Position numbers and translations under genes: made by a program. This document shows, one piece after another, positions 45,496-53,036 of a DNA stretch of 64,000 nt (its first letter is position 1; each line of letters starts with the position of its first letter). Below the pieces are notes generated by a model. The model was not told where the DNA came from. It worked only from the letters and a program-made list of their open reading frames with translations, and made no database searches. Origin of the DNA: AB-137-C09 sp964458185 (GTDB lineage Bacteria > Pseudomonadota > Zetaproteobacteria > Mariprofundales > Mariprofundaceae); the NCBI GenBank assembly GCA_964458185.1, contig CAYWFG010000005.1, forward strand, positions 1-64,000, in the 5' to 3' direction.

Positions 45496-48400
45496 ATGAA
45501 ATTAAAATTCAAACAGCAGCCATATCAGACAGATGCCACCATGGCAGTGGTCAACTGTTTTGATGGACAAAGTAAAGGTGAGCGAAAAGAAATTGTTGGC
45601 AGAACAGGGGTATGGGTTGACGAGATATTTTCTAACAAGAAACTGGAACTTAGCCCCGATAACATTCTAAAAAATGTTCAAGAAATCCAGAAAGGTCAGG
45701 GGTTGAAGACCACAAAACAACTCGCTGGACTTGATGGAAGACCGCATTTTTCCATAGAAATGGAAACAGGCACGGGCAAAACCTATGTTTATACCAAGAC
45801 CATGTACGAGCTGAATAAAAAGTATGGTTGGAGTAAATTCATCATCATGGTTCCCTCCATTGCTATCCGTGAAGGTGTGCATAAATCACTGGACATTACC
45901 GCAAGCCATTTTCAGGAACGCTATGGCAAAAAAATTCGTTTTGCTATTTATAACACCCAAAATAAATCAAACCTTGTCAACATTAAGAGTTTTGCCAATA
46001 CATCAAACATTGAAGTGTTGATTATGAATTATCAAGCCTTTGCCACCAAGAGCAAAGAGTCGCGAAAAATTTACCAAAAACTCGATGCCATACAGTCTGA
46101 AAAACCCATTGATATTATCAAAAGAGCCAGACCCATATTGATTATTGATGAACCCCAACGCTTTGGCAAAGCTGAATCTCTGTTTAAGGAATTTGACCCA
46201 TTATTTATCCTTCGTTATTCCGCAACCCACAAGAAAGACAAGGAATATAACAAGATTTATCAGCTTGATGCCATTGATGCTTATAATCAAAAGTTGGTCA
46301 AGAAAATCAATGTCAAAGGCATTGAGGTGGTGGGCAATAGCGGCACGAATAGCTATCTTTTCTTAGATAGTATTAATGTTAGTTCTAAAAAGTACCCGAC
46401 AGCAAATATTGAATTTGAGCTTAAGCAGAAAACAGGATTAAAGAAAGTCATTCGGCAAGTATCAGAGAAAGATGATCTGTTTCAAAAATCCGCAGGATTG
46501 GCGCAGTATAAAGGATTTATTGTTAAAGAAATCAATGGTCTAAGCAATAAAGTCTCATTCACCAATGGCATCGACATACAAACAGGGCAGAGCATCGGCG
46601 ACGTGGATGAAAAGCATGTCAGGCGTATTCAGATCAGAGAAACCATCAAGTCTCATTTGGAGAAAGAACGGTTGATGTTTGAAAAAGGGATCAAGGTTTT
46701 ATCGCTGTTCTTCATCGACGAAGTCAAAAAGTATCGTCTTTACGATGAGGCAAACAACCCGTTAGCGGGTGAATATGCGCAAGTTTTTGAAGAAGAGTAT
46801 CAAAAAGCCATCAGACAACCTGACCTGTTTACCAGTGAGTATAACAAATACCTTCAGAAACACCCTGTTACTGCCATCCACAAAGGCTATTTCTCCGTGG
46901 ATAAAAAAGGGCAGATGGTAGACGCCATTAAAAAAACACAATCAGAAAAACATGAAAGTACCGATGTGAGTGCTTACGACCTGATTATGAAAAAGAAGGA
47001 ACGCCTTTTAAGTTTTGATGAACCCACCCGTTTTATCTTCTCTCATTCTGCGCTGCGTGAAGGTTGGGACAATCCCAATGTATTTCAAATATGTACCCTA
47101 AAACATAGCCAAGCCGATGATAATAAAAGACAGGAAATAGGCCGTGGTTTAAGGATATGCGTCAACCGTGACGGCGATAGAATGGATGCGTCTGTACTTG
47201 ATCATGACTTTTTCAATATAAACACCCTCACCGTTGTCGCCAGTGAATCTTACGATTCCTTTGCAAAGAAACTACAACAAGAGACCGTTAAGTCCTTATC
47301 TGACCGCCCCATCATACTTACTACGGATGTTTTAGTTGATCGCGTTCTTACCAACGATAAGGGGGAAGAGTTTACTATTGATGATAAAACGGCAATGGAT
47401 CTCATCTTTACGTTTCGGGAAGAGGCTTATGTTGATGGTGATTACAAAATTACCGACAAGCTGATTGAGGCTATTGAAAACAATACCATTCGGCTACCCA
47501 AGGCACTTGAACCGTTTAAGGCGAGTGTCAGCCAATGGATGCAAAAAATTCATGCTACGGCGAACTTTAAAGCCAGTAGTAATGAGAATGCCAATAATAT
47601 TAACATAACAAACTTCAAACCAAACGATAACTTTGCTAAAAAAGCGTTTCAGGATTTATGGAAAAAGATCAAGGTGAAGACCGTTTATGAAGTCGATTTT
47701 GATAGTGATGAATTAATTAAAAATAGTGTTGCAGCCATGGACAACAACTTGTCGGTCAAAAAGGTGATCGTTAATATTACCGAAGGCGAACAAAAAGAAT
47801 CCATTGATGCGGCAAGCCTAAAATCAGGCGACAGCATGGTTAAAATAAAGAATTTAACCGAAAAGTCGGACGCTTTGTTAGGTGCTGTGAGGTATGATTT
47901 GATCAATGAAATTTCAAAAGAGACCAAACTTACCCGAAAAACCATTGGGACGATTCTCCAACAACTACGAACAGATACGTTTCATCATTTTCAGGTGAAC
48001 CCTGAAAGCTTCATTCAAGAGGCTGTTAGAATAATCAACAGTGAAAAAGCTGCCACTCTCATCAACAATATTATCTATTCCAAAGTAGATAAGAGCTATA
48101 GCGATGAAATTTTTACGGTGAATAATTTTAAAGGTTCGTTAAGTGAGAATATCATGGCAGTAAAACGCCATGTTTACGATTACCTAAAAACGGATTCTAA
48201 AACAGAAAGAACCTTTGCAACCGATCTGGAAAGTGGTCAAGTGTTGGTTTATGCAAAACTACCCAATGCCTTTAAAATTCCAACACCCGTGGGAAATTAT
48301 AATCCTGATTGGGCGATTGTCTTTGATACCGATCAGTTTAAATATATCTATTTTATTGCCGAAACAAAGGGAAGCATGGAGACCATGCAGTTAAAAGCGA

Positions 48401-48516
48401 TTGAGAAAAGGAAAATACATTACGCCAAGAAACATTTTGAGTCTCTGAAGCATGCAGATATAAAATATGATGTTATATCGACCTATGAGGAACTTAGAGA
48501 TAAGGTGATACAGTAA
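45496..48516 (+). CDS. res: Type III restriction enzyme, helicase-nuclease subunit (Res)
   Basis: The 1006-residue protein has a superfamily 2 helicase core: Walker A GTGKT at 92-96, motif II DEPQ at 218-221, SATHK, and the motif VI stretch EIGRGLRI. Near the C-terminus a PD-ExK nuclease is visible (D938 in NPDW, then E956-T-K958). Length and layout match type III Res subunits, which cut after ATP-dependent signalling between two sites and need Mod. An AAGGAGAG site precedes the ATG. Both genes appear intact. Confidence 0.95.
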   Translation: MKLKFKQQPYQTDATMAVVNCFDGQSKGERKEIVGRTGVWVDEIFSNKKLELSPDNILKNVQEIQKGQGLKTTKQLAGLDGRPHFSIEMETGTGKTYVYTKTMYELNKKYGWSKFIIMVPSIAIREGVHKSLDITASHFQERYGKKIRFAIYNTQNKSNLVNIKSFANTSNIEVLIMNYQAFATKSKESRKIYQKLDAIQSEKPIDIIKRARPILIIDEPQRFGKAESLFKEFDPLFILRYSATHKKDKEYNKIYQLDAIDAYNQKLVKKINVKGIEVVGNSGTNSYLFLDSINVSSKKYPTANIEFELKQKTGLKKVIRQVSEKDDLFQKSAGLAQYKGFIVKEINGLSNKVSFTNGIDIQTGQSIGDVDEKHVRRIQIRETIKSHLEKERLMFEKGIKVLSLFFIDEVKKYRLYDEANNPLAGEYAQVFEEEYQKAIRQPDLFTSEYNKYLQKHPVTAIHKGYFSVDKKGQMVDAIKKTQSEKHESTDVSAYDLIMKKKERLLSFDEPTRFIFSHSALREGWDNPNVFQICTLKHSQADDNKRQEIGRGLRICVNRDGDRMDASVLDHDFFNINTLTVVASESYDSFAKKLQQETVKSLSDRPIILTTDVLVDRVLTNDKGEEFTIDDKTAMDLIFTFREEAYVDGDYKITDKLIEAIENNTIRLPKALEPFKASVSQWMQKIHATANFKASSNENANNINITNFKPNDNFAKKAFQDLWKKIKVKTVYEVDFDSDELIKNSVAAMDNNLSVKKVIVNITEGEQKESIDAASLKSGDSMVKIKNLTEKSDALLGAVRYDLINEISKETKLTRKTIGTILQQLRTDTFHHFQVNPESFIQEAVRIINSEKAATLINNIIYSKVDKSYSDEIFTVNNFKGSLSENIMAVKRHVYDYLKTDSKTERTFATDLESGQVLVYAKLPNAFKIPTPVGNYNPDWAIVFDTDQFKYIYFIAETKGSMETMQLKAIEKRKIHYAKKHFESLKHADIKYDVISTYEELRDKVIQ

Positions 48517-48517
48517 T

Positions 48518-48541
48518 CTAAGGAATGTACACGTTCCTAAG
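48518..48541. repeat. Palindromic scar sharing ends with the 27-bp repeat family
   Basis: Two bases after the res stop the sequence reads TAAGGAATGT then ACACGTTCCTAAG. The right part is identical over 14 bases (TACACGTTCCTAAG) to the reverse complement of 49738-49751, and the left part resembles the TAAGGAATGTGC end of the other copies. It looks like two element ends joined head to head. Confidence 0.5.
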
Positions 48542-48568
48542 TTTTGTTTATCAAAAAGGAAGAAAAGT

Positions 48569-48874
48569 ATGAATACCGAAGATCTTATCAAGCAGTTTAT
48601 TAAAATCGAACATTTCTCTGAAGGAGTTCAGGTTTCAGTTTGTCAAATTAGGTGGAATAATCCTCACACACCAATCTCTGAGTGGAAAGTTGTCAAAAAA
48701 TTGCCCAAGGATGCGTTGGAAAGTGATCTGGATAAAAACGTACAGAAAACACTTGACAACCCAGCCTTCTTTGGTGTTTGCTCTAAATGCCACTCGCGTA
48801 AGCCAGAGGGGTGGATGTTTTCTAAAAATTTGTGCCAACAATGTGCATCAAAAAACTATGGCGTAGTCTATTGA
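48569..48874 (+). CDS. Small zinc-ribbon protein of unknown function
   Basis: The 101-residue protein has two CxxC pairs, VCSKC and LCQQC, about 17 residues apart near the C-terminus, forming a likely zinc ribbon. The N-terminal part is a mixed charged region (ISEWKVVKKLPKDALESDLDKNVQKTL). I do not recognise a family. An AGGAAG site precedes the ATG. It follows res on the same strand and lies inside the direct-repeat-bounded module, so it may be an accessory of the R-M system; this is inferred from position alone. Confidence 0.6.
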   Translation: MNTEDLIKQFIKIEHFSEGVQVSVCQIRWNNPHTPISEWKVVKKLPKDALESDLDKNVQKTLDNPAFFGVCSKCHSRKPEGWMFSKNLCQQCASKNYGVVY

Positions 48875-48882
48875 AAAGGAAG

Positions 48883-48912
48883 AATAGAACGGAAGCCTGC
48901 CCCCGTTCTTCT
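48883..48912 (+). repeat. Right copy of the ~30-bp direct repeat; also a small hairpin
   Basis: Direct repeat partner of 43473-43500. This copy contains the palindrome GAACGG ... CCGTTC around AAGCCTGCCC, so it also forms a stem-loop, as REP sequences do. The left copy has a weaker stem. Confidence 0.65.
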
Positions 48913-48922
48913 GAAGAATAGG

Positions 48923-48952
48923 TTGCATAATGAAACCTTTTGCTTATATTAT
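48923..48952 (+). promoter_or_regulatory. Candidate promoter of the toxin-antitoxin pair
   Basis: TTGCAT (48923-48928) and TATATT (48945-48950) are 16 bp apart, about 35 bp before the antitoxin ATG. The match is modest. Confidence 0.3.
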
Positions 48953-48982
48953 GCTACTTAGTGTGACGTAAAGGGAGTAACC

Positions 48983-49201
48983 ATGGCTGTTGCAATTAAA
49001 CTTTCTGATGAGTTGGTTGGTGATGCAAGGATTTATGCAAAAGCTTCGCATCGAACGCCCCCCAAACAAATTGAGCACTGGGCTAAACTTGGTAAAATTG
49101 CCGAAGAAAACCCTGATTTGCCGTTTAGCTTTATTCGTGAAGTCATGCTATCCCATGAAGAAGCAGAGCAAGGGCAACTTGAACCTTACCAGTTTGGTTA
49201 A
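48983..49201 (+). CDS. ParD-like antitoxin
   Basis: The 72-residue protein starts MAVAIKLSDELVGDARIYAKASHRT, matching the ParD-like family (ribbon-helix-helix beginning with a short beta strand, then KQIEHWAKLGKIAEENPDL). A GGGAG site 5 bases upstream fixes the ATG. The stop overlaps the toxin start (TAATG), the usual coupling of type II pairs. It should bind the toxin and repress the operon. Confidence 0.82.
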   Translation: MAVAIKLSDELVGDARIYAKASHRTPPKQIEHWAKLGKIAEENPDLPFSFIREVMLSHEEAEQGQLEPYQFG

Positions 49202-49476
49202 TGATGCAGGTTTTACAAACACCTCGCTTTTCCAAACAGCTAAAAAAGCTTAAACCGAACCAGAAAGAAGCTTTGGATCAGGCTATACAAGCAGTAATTG
49301 ATGATCCTTTGGTTGGTGTTCAAAAACGTGGTGATCTAGAGTATCTGCGTGTGTACAAGTTTACCATGCTTAAACAGCAAGCCCTTCTTGCATACAGCTA
49401 TGATGAAGGACGAGTTATTATAAAATTGTTGGGTGTTGGTTCACATGAGAACTTTTACCGGGATTTGAAGCGATGA
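49201..49476 (+). CDS. RelE/ParE-superfamily toxin
   Basis: The 91-residue protein has the RelE/ParE fold pattern: FSKQLKKLKPNQKEALDQAIQAVIDDP, then GVQKRGDLEYLRVYKF, ALLAYSYDEGRVIIKLLGVGSHENFYRDL. Its end resembles the RelE/HigB-like toxins that cut mRNA at the ribosome, but ParE-type gyrase poisoning cannot be ruled out. Two ATGs in tandem (49201 and 49204) can start it. Both partners look intact, so the pair may be active. Confidence 0.85.
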   Translation: MMQVLQTPRFSKQLKKLKPNQKEALDQAIQAVIDDPLVGVQKRGDLEYLRVYKFTMLKQQALLAYSYDEGRVIIKLLGVGSHENFYRDLKR

Positions 49477-49577
49477 TCGAAAGCGGAATGCGCTATTGTT
49501 ACTTTGCCTACTATTGAAAGATAGCAGAACTGCATGTGATTCGGATTTTGAATGAGTGTTGATAGCTAATAATTGAG

Positions 49578-49604
49578 TTGCCTAAGTTGCTCCATGCACA
49601 TTCC
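49578..49604 (+). repeat. 27-bp repeat copy A
   Basis: Begins TTGCCTAAGTT and ends CATGCACATTCC; differs from copy C (49874-49900) at three internal bases. Same orientation as C, opposite to B. Confidence 0.8.
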
Positions 49605-49873
49605 TTAAAAGAAAAGTCAAAAAGATTGACTTGCAAAACATTGCAATGTTGCTAGAAAGCGCGCCACTTCGCACGTCACTGATGGAGTATTGTGTCCACC
49701 TGTTGGATAAAGCAGTGACGGAGGTAGGCATTCGTGCCTTAGGAACGTGTATGAAATAACTTAGGCAACTTGAACTTGTCTTTTTGCCCGACACCAGCGT
49801 TGTGAAACTGTTACATAGCGAGGCTATGCGCCAGTTCCATGCCTTGGTGTCAAACAAAAATCTTGCGCCCAAG
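49605..49873. mobile_element. Decayed mobile-element sequence between 27-bp repeats
   Basis: The 447-bp gap from 49477 to 49923 has no convincing gene. Copies A, B (inverted) and C divide it into two blocks: A to B spans 191 bp and B to C spans 159 bp, each bounded by inverted repeats. The plus strand keeps frame fragments such as IDLQNIAMLLESAPLRTSLMEYC and LVFLPDTSVVKLLHSEAMRQFHAL, broken by a stop inside copy B. They may come from a dead transposase, but I cannot place the family. The first ~100 bp (49477-49577) holds nothing I recognise. Confidence 0.5.
49742..49768 (-). repeat. 27-bp repeat copy B (inverted)
   Basis: Reverse complement of copy C with two mismatches: begins GGAACGTGTATGAAATAAC and ends TTAGGCAA. 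With A and C it forms two overlapping inverted-repeat pairs. Confidence 0.8.
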
Positions 49874-49900
49874 TTGCCTAAGTTATTTCATGCACATTCC
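49874..49900 (+). repeat. 27-bp repeat copy C, adjacent to rpsB
   Basis: Begins TTGCCTAAGTTATTTCATG and ends CACATTCC. It ends 23 bp before the rpsB ATG, so little or no native rpsB leader remains. Confidence 0.8.
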
Positions 49901-49923
49901 GTATTTAACAATCTGGAGAATTC

Positions 49924-50745
49924 ATGTCGAACTATACCATGAAGCAACTGCTTGAAGCAGGCGTTCACTTCGGGCATCAAACGCGCCGTTGGAACCCTAA
50001 AATGAAGCCTTATATCTTTGGTCAGCGCAATGGCATTCATATTATTGATTTGCAAAAAACCTTGCGTATGGCAAACGAAGCGTATTCATTCACCCGTGAA
50101 TTGGCTGCCGCAGGTGGTCGTATTTTATTTGTTGGCACCAAACGCCAAGCGGCAGAAGCGATTCGTGAAGAAGCCTCTCGCTCGGGGCAGTTTTATGTGA
50201 ATCATCGTTGGTTGGGCGGCATGCTCACTAATTTCACCACTGTGCAAAAATCTGTGCGGAAGATGAAAGACCTACAACGCCAAAAAGAAGATGGCGTATT
50301 TGATTTAATGACCAAAAAAGAAGCCTTGGTCATGCAACGTGATTTAGACAAGCTGGAACGCTCATTGGGCGGCATCAAAGATATGCTGCATCTGCCCGAC
50401 TGCTTGTTTGTTGTTGATGTTAAAAAAGAAGAATTAGCGATCACCGAAGCCAAAAAACTGGGTATTCCTGTGGTTGCTGTTGTTGATAGTAACTGTAATC
50501 CCAGCGATGTTGATTACATTATTCCAGGTAATGACGATGCTATTCGTGCCGTTCGTTTGTTTTGTAACAAGACTGCGACTGCTGTGATGGAAGGCGTTGA
50601 AAGCTGGAATCTTGAAAATGCTGAAGACGGTGAAGATTTTGTTGAAGCGATGGGTGAAGTGATTGAAGGCAGCAAAGAAAGTGATGCTGCTGAACCCGTT
50701 GCAGAAGCGGAAGCTAGACCCGAAGCTGAAACAACCAAGGCATAA
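49924..50745 (+). CDS. rpsB: 30S ribosomal protein S2
   Basis: The 273-residue protein has the S2 signatures MKQLLEAGVHFGHQTRRWNPKMKPYIFG and PVVAVVDSNCNPSDVDYIIPGNDDAIRAVRL, with an acidic Glu/Ala-rich tail (about 232-273) longer than in E. coli. The start has a GGAG site 5 bases upstream. It heads the rpsB-tsf-pyrH-frr-uppS-cdsA-dxr-rseP-bamA run. Its promoter must lie within or beyond the repeat-rich relic upstream. Confidence 0.98.
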   Translation: MSNYTMKQLLEAGVHFGHQTRRWNPKMKPYIFGQRNGIHIIDLQKTLRMANEAYSFTRELAAAGGRILFVGTKRQAAEAIREEASRSGQFYVNHRWLGGMLTNFTTVQKSVRKMKDLQRQKEDGVFDLMTKKEALVMQRDLDKLERSLGGIKDMLHLPDCLFVVDVKKEELAITEAKKLGIPVVAVVDSNCNPSDVDYIIPGNDDAIRAVRLFCNKTATAVMEGVESWNLENAEDGEDFVEAMGEVIEGSKESDAAEPVAEAEARPEAETTKA

Positions 50746-50758
50746 CGCCCTTGTTTTT

Positions 50759-50826
50759 CATGGTGGGGGGCAGGCACTGTAGCGTCTCTTCACCATGGAG
50801 ATAACAAACAAATATTTTTTCTGCCC
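50759..50826 (+). promoter_or_regulatory. Possible pseudoknot in the rpsB-tsf spacer
   Basis: CATGGTG (50759-50765) can pair with CACCATG (50791-50797), while GGGCAG (50768-50773) in that loop can pair with CTGCCC (50821-50826) outside it. The crossing arrangement fits an H-type pseudoknot ending just before the tsf ribosome site. It may tune tsf expression; no functional evidence. Confidence 0.3.
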
Positions 50827-50846
50827 TGATGGGGTGTGGAGGAACC

Positions 50847-51740
50847 ATGGCCAAAATTACGGCTGCTGATGTAAAAAAACTGCGCGAACTAAGTGGCGCG
50901 GGCATGATGGATTGCAAAAAGGCGTTAACGGCTTGTGATGGCGATGCTGAAGCTGCGGTTGATTTTTTGCGCAAAAAAGGTTTAGGTGCGGCCTCAAAAA
51001 AAGCGGGTCGTGTTGCTGCTGAAGGCAGTGTTACGGCACTAATCCACGGCAATGTAGGTGTTTTGCTGGAAGTGAATGCTGAAACTGATTTCGTGAGTAA
51101 AAACGATCAGTTCAATGAGTTTGTTGCAGCGATTGGTCAGATTATTGTGACCCAAACCCCCGCTGATGTTGACGCACTCAAAGCATTATCCTTTGACGAT
51201 GACAACACCGTTGCGGAGGCATTATCGCAACGTATTGCCACCATTGGTGAAAACATGAATATTCGCCGCTTTGCTTGTGCGCAAGGTGATGTGATTGGCA
51301 CTTACATTCATGGCGGCGGTCGCATTGGTGTGTTGGTTAATATCAGTGGTGATGCTTCTGATGCCTTGCGTGAAGTGGCACGCGGTATTGCCATGCATAT
51401 TGCAGCAGTGAATCCGTTGTGTATCTCTCGTGATGATATGCCTACCGATGCTGTTGAGCGTGAACGCACAGTGCTTAGCGAGCGCGCATTAGCAACGGGC
51501 AAGCCTGCACAAATCGTTGATAAAATTGTCAATGGTCAATTGAACAAGTTTTATGCCGAAAGCTGTTTGCTAGAACAAGACTTTGTTATCAATAGCGATC
51601 TTACCGTGGGTGCAGCATTACAACAAGCCGCTGCCGATGCAAACATTGTCAGTGTTGTTCGTTACGGCTTGGGTGAAGGCATTGAAAAAGAAACGTCTGA
51701 TTTTGCGGCGGAAGTTGCTGCCCAAGTTCAAGGCGGTTAA
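50847..51740 (+). CDS. tsf: Elongation factor Ts
   Basis: The 297-residue nucleotide-exchange factor for EF-Tu has the N-terminal UBA-like motif MAKITAADVKKLRELSGAGMMDCKKAL, the core LRKKGLGAASKKAGRVAAEG, and LLEVNAETDFVSKNDQF. The ATG at 50847 follows GGAGG; an in-frame start 18 bases earlier has no site. It follows rpsB by 101 bp, the standard order. Confidence 0.97.
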   Translation: MAKITAADVKKLRELSGAGMMDCKKALTACDGDAEAAVDFLRKKGLGAASKKAGRVAAEGSVTALIHGNVGVLLEVNAETDFVSKNDQFNEFVAAIGQIIVTQTPADVDALKALSFDDDNTVAEALSQRIATIGENMNIRRFACAQGDVIGTYIHGGGRIGVLVNISGDASDALREVARGIAMHIAAVNPLCISRDDMPTDAVERERTVLSERALATGKPAQIVDKIVNGQLNKFYAESCLLEQDFVINSDLTVGAALQQAAADANIVSVVRYGLGEGIEKETSDFAAEVAAQVQGG

Positions 51741-51749
51741 AAGCTCATC

Positions 51750-52481
51750 ATGACCTCTCTGGCAGTAGCCCCTGCTTATTCTCGCGTATTATTAAAACTC
51801 TCTGGTGAAGTGTTGATGGGTGATAGTGCCTTTGGCATTAATCAGCAAACGATTGCTCGCCTTTCGGCAGAATTGATTGAGCTGCATCGTTTGGGTGTGG
51901 AGTTAGCCATTGTCATTGGCGGCGGTAATATTTTTCGCGGCATGAGCGGGGCTGCTGCGGGCATGGAGCGTACCAGTGCTGATTATATGGGTATGTTGGC
52001 GACGGTGATGAATGCGATTGCCTTGCAAGATGCTATTGAACAACAAGGCGTAGCAGTTCGCATGGTATCAGCGCTGCACATAAAAGAAGTCGCAGAGCCT
52101 TATATTCGCCGTCGTGTGGTGCGGCATTTAGAAAAAAACCGCATCGTTATTTTTGCAGCAGGCACAGGCAACCCTTATTTCACTACCGATACTGCAGCAA
52201 GCCTGCGCGCAATGGAAATTCACGCTGATATAGTGCTAAAAGGAACGAAGGTCGATGGTGTCTATTCTGCTGACCCCAAGACTGATCCAACAGCCGTTCG
52301 TTATCAAAAAATAAGCTTTACGGAAGCAATTGAAAAACAATTGGGCGTTATGGATGCAACAGCATTATCACTGTGTCGTGATAATGATATGCCAATTATT
52401 GTTTTTGATGTTACCCGTGAAAATGAAATGATGAAAGTCATCAGCGGTGATGGCAGCGTTGGTACATTGGTCAAAGAGTAA
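51750..52481 (+). CDS. pyrH: UMP kinase
   Basis: The 243-residue amino-acid-kinase-fold enzyme phosphorylates UMP. Marks are RVLLKLSGEVLMGDSAFGI, IVIGGGNIFRG, DYMGMLATVMNAIALQDAI, FAAGTGNPYFTTDTAA, LKGTKVDGVYSADPKTDP and MDATALSLCRDNDMPIIVFD. It follows tsf by 9 bp and precedes frr by 9 bp, in the conserved order. Confidence 0.97.
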   Translation: MTSLAVAPAYSRVLLKLSGEVLMGDSAFGINQQTIARLSAELIELHRLGVELAIVIGGGNIFRGMSGAAAGMERTSADYMGMLATVMNAIALQDAIEQQGVAVRMVSALHIKEVAEPYIRRRVVRHLEKNRIVIFAAGTGNPYFTTDTAASLRAMEIHADIVLKGTKVDGVYSADPKTDPTAVRYQKISFTEAIEKQLGVMDATALSLCRDNDMPIIVFDVTRENEMMKVISGDGSVGTLVKE

Positions 52482-52490
52482 GGATCTATC

Positions 52491-53036
52491 ATGGCAACAG
52501 AACTTGAAACACGGATGGATAAATCTATCCAAGCATTGAAAGGTGAATTGGCGACGATTCGTACAGGGCGAGCCAATGCAGCATTGTTGGATCATGTCCG
52601 CGTATCTTATTATGGCTCTGATGTGCCGCTCTCCCAAGTCGGTAGCATCAGCGTCCCTGAAGCACGCATGCTGATGATTACCCCATGGGAAAAACCCATG
52701 CTTAGTGTGATGGAAAAAGCAATTCTTGCATCTGATTTAGGTTTAAACCCTAGCAATGATGGTGTTGTCATTCGCTTGATTATGCCTGAACTCAACGAAG
52801 ACCGACGCAAAGACTTGGTGAAACAAGCACGACAAATGGGTGAAAAGGCGCGTATTTCGGTGCGTAATATTCGTCGTGATGCCAATGATAAAGTTAAAGC
52901 AGAAGTAAAGAAAGATAGCCTTTCTGAAGATGAACTGAAACAACAACAAGCGGCCATTCAAAAAGTAACAGATCGTTTTGTTGCCGAAGTCGATCAGGTG
53001 GTTCAACGCAAAGAAGAGGATATTTTAACCATTTGA
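52491..53036 (+). CDS. frr: Ribosome recycling factor
   Basis: The 181-residue protein has the RRF three-helix bundle and hinge: KGELATIRTGRANAALLDHV, YYGSDVPLSQVGSISVPEARML, PWEKPMLSVMEKAI, RLIMPELNEDRRKDLVKQARQMGEKARISVRNIRRDAN. It splits post-termination ribosomes with EF-G. An AAGGA site lies before its ATG. The stop overlaps the uppS start. Confidence 0.97.
   Translation: MATELETRMDKSIQALKGELATIRTGRANAALLDHVRVSYYGSDVPLSQVGSISVPEARMLMITPWEKPMLSVMEKAILASDLGLNPSNDGVVIRLIMPELNEDRRKDLVKQARQMGEKARISVRNIRRDANDKVKAEVKKDSLSEDELKQQQAAIQKVTDRFVAEVDQVVQRKEEDILTI

Noticed and set aside
49582..49872. Minus-strand 96-codon frame upstream of rpsB
   Set aside because: It reads through the repeat copies, has no ribosome site and no recognisable domain; the region looks like relic DNA.
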